Shown in pieces: positions 14,416-18,396 of a stretch of DNA of 18,396 bases. Where the stretch lies: positions 1 through 18,396 of the forward strand of contig JAFGFP010000020.1 of the NCBI GenBank assembly GCA_016931015.1, read 5' to 3'. This stretch comes from Dehalococcoidales bacterium. Its GTDB lineage: Bacteria > Chloroflexota > Dehalococcoidia > Dehalococcoidales > UBA5760. The notes under the pieces are model-generated. The model saw only the letters and a program-made list of their open reading frames with translations, made no database searches and was not told where the DNA came from. Made by a program: the position numbers and the translations under genes. Numbering within the stretch: position 1 is the first letter of the stretch; each line of letters opens with the position of its first letter.

Positions 14416-14787
14416 GTGCAGAAAAAAATACTTATCGTCGATGATGATGCCAACATCCGGCTGCTTGCGGGCAGCATATTGGGCGAGGATTACATCGTGC
14501 TCAAGGCGGGCGATGGCGAGGAGGCGGTAAGGGTTACCCGCAGCCAGATGCCGGACCTCATCCTGATGGACATTATGATGCCCCGCATGGATGGTTACTC
14601 GGCCTGCCACGCAATCAAAAATGACGTGCTCACGGGCTCGATTCCGGTGGTCATGGTCACCGCTCTGGTTCAGGAGCTCAATAAGAAACTTGCCGAGCGG
14701 ATGGGCGCCGATGGCTACATCGTTAAACCCTTTGGGATAGATGACCTGCGCGGTAAGGTGGCCCAGCTCCTGAAGGGTTCTGGCTGA
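14416..14787 (+). CDS. second single-domain response regulator (CheY/PilH-like)
   Basis: 123 residues from the GTG at 14416, chosen because AGAGGT lies 6 nt upstream and the protein then begins with the usual MQKKILIVDDD. A longer frame from the TTG at 14398 would put extra residues on a receiver that normally starts here. Receiver residues D9/D10, D52 (LMDIMMP), T82 and K104 (VKPFG) are intact, and there is no output domain. It lies 50 nt after the first receiver, probably in the same operon. The two receivers differ clearly in sequence, so this is not a recent duplication. Confidence 0.9.
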   Translation: MQKKILIVDDDANIRLLAGSILGEDYIVLKAGDGEEAVRVTRSQMPDLILMDIMMPRMDGYSACHAIKNDVLTGSIPVVMVTALVQELNKKLAERMGADGYIVKPFGIDDLRGKVAQLLKGSG

Positions 14788-14842
14788 GGTTTTCTTCGCT
14801 AGTCTTACTCACCCCGCACGGCCTTTAGGCAGCCAGCCGCCG

Positions 14843-14871
14843 TTGCTATCACTTTCCCCCGGTGCTAGAAT
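14843..14871 (+). promoter_or_regulatory. candidate promoter for the lipoprotein gene
   Basis: TTGCTA (14843-14848, 4/6), a 17-bp spacer and TAGAAT (14866-14871, 5/6) predict a start near 14878 and a leader of about 90 nt. Confidence 0.5.
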
Positions 14872-14970
14872 TGTCTTACGGGGTGAATAAAGCAGCCGGG
14901 CCATGTTTTCCAGCCCTGCGGCCGGTCGTGAAATGCCGTCCAGATGCCCGCCGGTAAAAGGAGGTTCTCA

Positions 14971-15693
14971 ATGAAGAAGTTAGTATCCCTCGGAATTACC
15001 GCCTGCGCGGTGGTGTTGGCAATATTACTGCTCGTTGGGTGTGCGCCGTCGGCCCCCGCTTCACCCGGAGAGTCTGCCCCCACCTCCCCGTCGGCGCCTT
15101 CTTCGCCCCAGACCGGCACCCCTTCCACACCGTCGGAGGCCGAGTCCTCCCAGCCGTCCGGTGATACCCTGGACGATGTCATAGCCCTGGCGTCGGGTAT
15201 CGGCTCGGTTAAGTTCGATATGATAATAACCGGGACGGGGGCGCCGGCCGTGACCTCGAAGGTATGGCTCAAGGGTGAGAAGATGAAAACGGAAACCACC
15301 ATGGAGGGGCAGACCATAATCAATCTCATCGACCATGCATCGCGCACGATGTATATGTATATGCCGGAGCAAAATATGGCCATTAAGGTGACCTACGAAC
15401 AGGCTCAGGGCTCTCCGATAGACGAGACCCTGGATATCAATCAGTACCATCCAGAGACGCTGGGCACCGAAACGGTAGACGGCAAGGTCTGCCTGGTGGT
15501 TGAGTATACGGTTCAAGGTGCGAGCACCAAGATGTGGATATGGCAGGAGCACGGGTTCCCGATAAAAGTAGTTACCGTCAGTGACCAGGGCACGACCACG
15601 ATTGAGTATAAGAATATCGAGTTTACCAGTATCCCCGATAGCGAGTTTGAGCTTCCGCCCGGGGTAGAGATAATGGATTTCCCGTCGTCTTAG
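14971..15693 (+). CDS. secreted lipoprotein with LppX/LolA-like domain
   Basis: 240 residues from the ATG at 14971, behind AAAGGAGG. The frame extends 9 codons upstream, but this start gives a proper signal peptide, MKKLVSLG..., with lipobox LVGC and Cys24. Residues about 25-60 form a Ser/Pro/Thr-rich linker (SAPTSPSAPSSP and similar), a flexible tether to the membrane. The rest is a beta-rich domain with VKFDMIITG, VWLKGEKMKTETTMEGQTI, MYMYMPEQNMAIKV, VCLVVEYTV and IEYKNIEF...SEFELPPGVEIMD. This pattern fits the outer-membrane lipoprotein carrier (LolA)/LppX-like family, whose half-barrel holds a lipid or hydrophobic ligand. The ligand is unknown. It is likely expressed alone from the promoter at 14843-14871. 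Confidence 0.85.
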   Translation: MKKLVSLGITACAVVLAILLLVGCAPSAPASPGESAPTSPSAPSSPQTGTPSTPSEAESSQPSGDTLDDVIALASGIGSVKFDMIITGTGAPAVTSKVWLKGEKMKTETTMEGQTIINLIDHASRTMYMYMPEQNMAIKVTYEQAQGSPIDETLDINQYHPETLGTETVDGKVCLVVEYTVQGASTKMWIWQEHGFPIKVVTVSDQGTTTIEYKNIEFTSIPDSEFELPPGVEIMDFPSS

Positions 15694-15803
15694 CCGCAGG
15701 GTAATAAACCAACGGACTCCGCCGGGTTGGCTCTACCGGCTCTCGGCTGATTTTACTAGCGGGTCTATCTCGGTAATTTGGCTGCTTTACGCTTACGAGT
15801 AGT

Positions 15804-15822
15804 TCGTTACGCGCCGTAACGA
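15804..15822. promoter_or_regulatory. 19-bp perfect dyad, operator-like
   Basis: TCGTTACGCGCCGTAACGA has 8-bp perfect arms around CGC. It lies in the 320-bp gap before the HTH/sensor-kinase pair, about 190 bp upstream of the HTH gene. There is no T-run after it, so it looks like a protein-binding site rather than a terminator. Other items in this gap (15694-16013) are the direct repeat at 15956-15972 and two C-run/G-run dyads near 15854-15868 and 15921-15936. No gene is seen in the gap. Confidence 0.45.
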
Positions 15823-15955
15823 TGGGTAGTCTGTGGCATAACCCTTCTGAAAACCCTCCCCCAAAGGGACCAGCCGTATCCCCTGTCGTATCACCATTTT
15901 GCTACTGTCTTTGCCGGTAGCCCCCCCAAATGGGGGATATACAGCTACGCTTGGT

Positions 15956-15972
15956 TGACCTAGAATGACCTA
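15956..15972 (+). repeat. direct repeat TGACCTA x2 at one helical turn
   Basis: TGACCTA (15956-15962) recurs at 15966-15972, spaced exactly 10 bp start to start. Such spacing suits a regulator binding one face of the DNA. It overlaps a -35-like TTGACC (15955-15960) and lies about 40 bp before the HTH gene. Confidence 0.4.
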
Positions 15973-16013
15973 CATCGAATCACATCATACATTGTCAAAT
16001 GGAAGGATGGCTA

Positions 16014-16262
16014 ATGCCGAGAGAAATCAAAGGGGTGAGGTACTACGAGACCTCTGAGGTCTGTAAGATAGTCGGTATCAGTCGGCCGACCCTGTTCCGC
16101 TGGCTCAAACGAGGGATACTGACCAAGATGCATAAGGACCGGAGAGGCTGGCGGTTGTTTACCGAGGATGACTTAAATAAAATCCGGCTCCAGGCCAGCC
16201 GGGTTGATGTCGAATACGCTTCTTCAATGCGGGAGGCATTAGATTCGGATGTTAAGAGCTAG
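16014..16262 (+). CDS. small MerR-like/excisionase-type DNA-binding protein
   Basis: 82 residues from the ATG at 16014, chosen over the in-frame ATG at 15999 because AAGGA lies 6 nt before it. Residues about 8-60 form a MerR-type winged helix-turn-helix: YYETSEVCKIVGISRPTLFRWLKRGIL, then the wing KDRRGWRLFTEDDL. The long dimerisation helix and effector-binding domain of full MerR proteins are missing; only about 20 residues follow. It thus resembles BldC- or excisionase-like single-domain regulators. The stop is 4 nt before the sensor-kinase ATG, so the two genes are translationally coupled. It may act on the dyad and repeats just upstream. Confidence 0.87.
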   Translation: MPREIKGVRYYETSEVCKIVGISRPTLFRWLKRGILTKMHKDRRGWRLFTEDDLNKIRLQASRVDVEYASSMREALDSDVKS

Positions 16263-16266
16263 ACAC

Positions 16267-18396
16267 ATGAACAGGAAATGGTTTTTCGTCCCGCTCCTGT
16301 GCCTGTCGCTATTGGGCGCTCTTGTCTTTGGCGTGAGCGCTTCTGCGGATGAGGCGCTCACGGTAAGAGTCGGGGCGTATGAAAACGAACCGAAAATCTT
16401 CACCGACGAGACGGGTAAGGTGTCCGGGTTCTGGCCGGACATTATCGAGTACGTTGCTGCGGAGGAGGGCTGGCAAATAGAGTATGTCCCCGGCACCTGG
16501 ACGGAATGCCTTGAGAGGCTGGAGGCGGGCGAAATCGATATCATGCCCGACGTTGCCTACACCGAGGAGAGAGGCGAGCTTTACGCTTTTGCGGGCGAGA
16601 TGTCCTATGTCAGCTGGTCGAGGGTGTATGCCAGAGAGGGGGCGGATATCCAGTCCATCCTCGACCTGGCCGGGAAAAGGGTGGCGGTGCTGGAGGGCAG
16701 CGTCAATGTCGAGGGGGTGGGCGGCATTAAGGAGCTGGTCAGAAGTTTTGACATTGATTGCACCTTTATTGAATTGGATAGTTATATCCAGGTCTTCGAA
16801 CTGGTTGAGAGTGGTGAGGCTGATGCCGGGGTCGCCAGCAAGGACTTTGCCTACCGGCACCAGGAGGAATTCGATCTCGCTAAGACCGGCATCGTTTTCC
16901 AGGCTGTCCCCCTCTATTTTGCCTTTCCCAAGGGTGCGGACTTAACGCCGTACTTCATCGAGAGAATCGATGCCCTTATGAAGGAGCTGAAGGCGGATGA
17001 GGGCTCCATCTATTACCAGGCGCTGGAGAGGTGGCTCGGAGCGCAACTGGTCGAGAAGACCGTGGTTCCGGGATGGGTGAAATGGGTGCTGATAGGTATC
17101 GGCGCCGCCGTGCTGGTGCTTGTCGGCGGTAACCGTCTGCTGAGGTCTCAGGTCAAGGCCAGAACGAAAGAGCTGACCGAGGAAATCAGCGAGCGCAGGC
17201 AGGCGCAGGAGGCGCTCGCCGAATCAGAGTATAAGTATCGACTTCTGGTAGGCAATGTTCCGAACGGGGTATCCATAGTCCAGGACGGTAAGATTAAGTT
17301 TGCTAACCGCCAGGTTGAAAAAATTACCGGTTACTCGCTTGAGGAGCTTCAGGCCATGGATCCTTTTGATATTGTCCATCCGAAAGACCGGGTAGTCTTA
17401 CAGGATTACAATATACGGCGGATGAAAGGCGAACCGGTTCCTGACGTTTATTCACTGCGCATAATACATAAAGACGGTTCTACCCGCTGGTTAGGCCGGC
17501 GGGTGACACCGGTTACCTGGGATGGTAAGCCGGCTGTTCTCGTGATGGATGGGGATATCACGGAACGGAGGCAGACCGAGATTACTCTGTCTGAGTCCGA
17601 AGAGAGATGTAAGGCCATTTTTGAGGCGGCCACCGACGGCATACTTCTGGCGGATGTCGCAGGTAAGAGATTTCACGACGGCAACGAAGCGATTTGCCGC
17701 ATGACGGGCTACAGCCTAGCGGAACTGAAGAACCTGGGAGTTATGAATCTGCATCCCAAGGAAGACGTTCCGCGCATCCTTAAAGATTTTGAAAACCAGG
17801 CCAGGGGAATCTACTCGCTGGTTCTGGATATCCCGGTCAAAAGGAAGGATGGCAGCGTCTTTTATGCCGACATTAACACGGCGCCGGTCTCGTTCGGGGG
17901 GAAAACATACTTGATGGGTATGTTCCGGGACGCTACCGAGCGCAGGAAGCTCGAGGCGGTGGTGAGGGCGTCGAGGGAAAGACTACAGCTCATGTTCCAG
18001 TCGGTAAGCGAGGGGATTGTCTGCTCGGACCTCGAGGGTAAGATTGGCGATACGAATAAAGTGGCCCTCCGTATGTTCGGCTATGACCGTAAGGAAGATG
18101 CTATCGGCCGCAGCCTCTTCGATTTCATAGTGGTAACCGACCACGATAGAGTCAGGGAGAACATGCAAAAGATGCTGAAGACGGGTCTCAGCCGGGATAT
18201 CGAGTATACCTTCCTGAGGAAGGATGGCAGCGAGTTTCCCGGTGAGCTAAGCGCCAGCGTCCTTAAGGATACCGACGGAAGCCCCATCGGGTTAGTAGCT
18301 GTTGTCAGTGACATCACCGAGCGTAAGAAAATGCAGGAACAGCTCATCCTTACCGACCGGCTGGCTTCCATCGGGGAGGTGTCTTCAGGTATCGCC
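16267..18396 (+). CDS. sensor histidine kinase with extracytoplasmic SBP domain and three PAS domains, cut by window end
   Basis: 710 residues are visible and the frame is open at the window end. Residues 1-27 are a signal peptide or signal anchor (cleavage likely after SASA). About 31-258 is a family-3 solute-binding domain (LTVRVGAYENEPKIF, GFWPDIIEYVAAEEGW, LEAGEIDIMPDVAYTEER, GKRVAVLEGS, GEADAGVASKDFAYR), which would bind an amino-acid-like or other small ligand outside. A TM segment (about 270-288) and a coiled coil (290-320) follow. PAS domains lie at about 318-435, 441-560 and 567-690, each ending in a D-(I/A)-TER motif. The final DRLASIGEVSSGIA is the start of the HisKA H-box; the acceptor His lies beyond the window. 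The ribosome site is weak, consistent with coupling to the HTH gene 4 nt upstream. Confidence 0.93.
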   Translation, partial: MNRKWFFVPLLCLSLLGALVFGVSASADEALTVRVGAYENEPKIFTDETGKVSGFWPDIIEYVAAEEGWQIEYVPGTWTECLERLEAGEIDIMPDVAYTEERGELYAFAGEMSYVSWSRVYAREGADIQSILDLAGKRVAVLEGSVNVEGVGGIKELVRSFDIDCTFIELDSYIQVFELVESGEADAGVASKDFAYRHQEEFDLAKTGIVFQAVPLYFAFPKGADLTPYFIERIDALMKELKADEGSIYYQALERWLGAQLVEKTVVPGWVKWVLIGIGAAVLVLVGGNRLLRSQVKARTKELTEEISERRQAQEALAESEYKYRLLVGNVPNGVSIVQDGKIKFANRQVEKITGYSLEELQAMDPFDIVHPKDRVVLQDYNIRRMKGEPVPDVYSLRIIHKDGSTRWLGRRVTPVTWDGKPAVLVMDGDITERRQTEITLSESEERCKAIFEAATDGILLADVAGKRFHDGNEAICRMTGYSLAELKNLGVMNLHPKEDVPRILKDFENQARGIYSLVLDIPVKRKDGSVFYADINTAPVSFGGKTYLMGMFRDATERRKLEAVVRASRERLQLMFQSVSEGIVCSDLEGKIGDTNKVALRMFGYDRKEDAIGRSLFDFIVVTDHDRVRENMQKMLKTGLSRDIEYTFLRKDGSEFPGELSASVLKDTDGSPIGLVAVVSDITERKKMQEQLILTDRLASIGEVSSGIA

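Noticed and set aside
15705..15755. Terminator after the 14971 lipoprotein gene
   Set aside because: CCAAC/GTTGG (15709-15713 with 15726-15730) is a short, bulged stem and the only T-run is about 20 nt further on, so the call is too weak.
1..18396. CRISPR arrays, tRNA or rRNA genes, insertion sequences, prophage or defence genes
   Set aside because: No regularly spaced repeats, transposase, terminal inverted repeats or tRNA-like TTCGANTC arm with matching acceptor stem were seen anywhere in the window.

Overview
The window reads as bacterial chromosome of fairly high GC, with Shine-Dalgarno sites, sigma70-type promoters (TTGACA / TATAAT-like), intrinsic terminators and a TPP riboswitch. The gene mix (short-form ThiC, a sulfide-type Thi4, a PAC2-family protein, small lipoproteins, PAS-rich sensor kinases, no outer-membrane genes) would suit an anaerobic member of the Chloroflexota, perhaps Dehalococcoidia. 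That placement is an inference from gene style; no rRNA or other phylogenetic marker is present.

Layout. (1) 1-1867, minus strand: a CorA-type metal channel whose C-terminus is cut by the window edge, preceded by a SnoaL-like lipoprotein gene with its own promoter and a long hairpin-bearing leader. (2) 2229-5783, plus strand: a thiamin operon. A promoter, a complete TPP riboswitch and a riboswitch-type terminator lead into thiC, thi4 and a cinA-like gene; thi4 and cinA overlap by one base. ThiC makes the pyrimidine half of thiamin and Thi4 the thiazole half. The Thi4 has His where the yeast enzyme has its sacrificial Cys, which predicts use of free sulfide. (3) 5874-7001: a site-2-protease-like membrane metalloprotease with two CBS domains, possibly translated from a leaderless mRNA.

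(4) 7002-7419: an unusual intergenic stretch with a good promoter, a 19-codon Trp-rich small ORF behind a near-perfect Shine-Dalgarno site, several stable stems and a strong terminator. This is the best candidate for something undescribed. (5) 7420-8313: a PAC2-family protein. (6) 8387-10164, minus: a sugar nucleotidyltransferase with a left-handed beta-helix tail, followed by an unrecognised 231-residue protein. (7) 10458-11810: an MFS transporter, divergent from (6) across a 293-bp region that carries an inverted repeat. (8) 11832-12575, minus: a two-TM membrane protein of unknown function.

(9) 12717-14787: a soluble PAS histidine kinase and two stand-alone receiver proteins, under a strong promoter. 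Neither receiver has an output domain, so the pathway probably works by protein-protein contact or phosphorelay. (10) 14971-15693: a secreted lipoprotein with a Ser/Pro/Thr-rich linker. (11) 15694-16013: an operator-rich region. (12) 16014 to the end: a small MerR-like DNA-binding protein directly followed by a large sensor kinase with an extracytoplasmic solute-binding domain, one TM segment and three PAS domains, cut by the window end just before its phospho-acceptor His. Its H-box sequence closely matches that of the kinase in (9), so the two probably belong to one subfamily.
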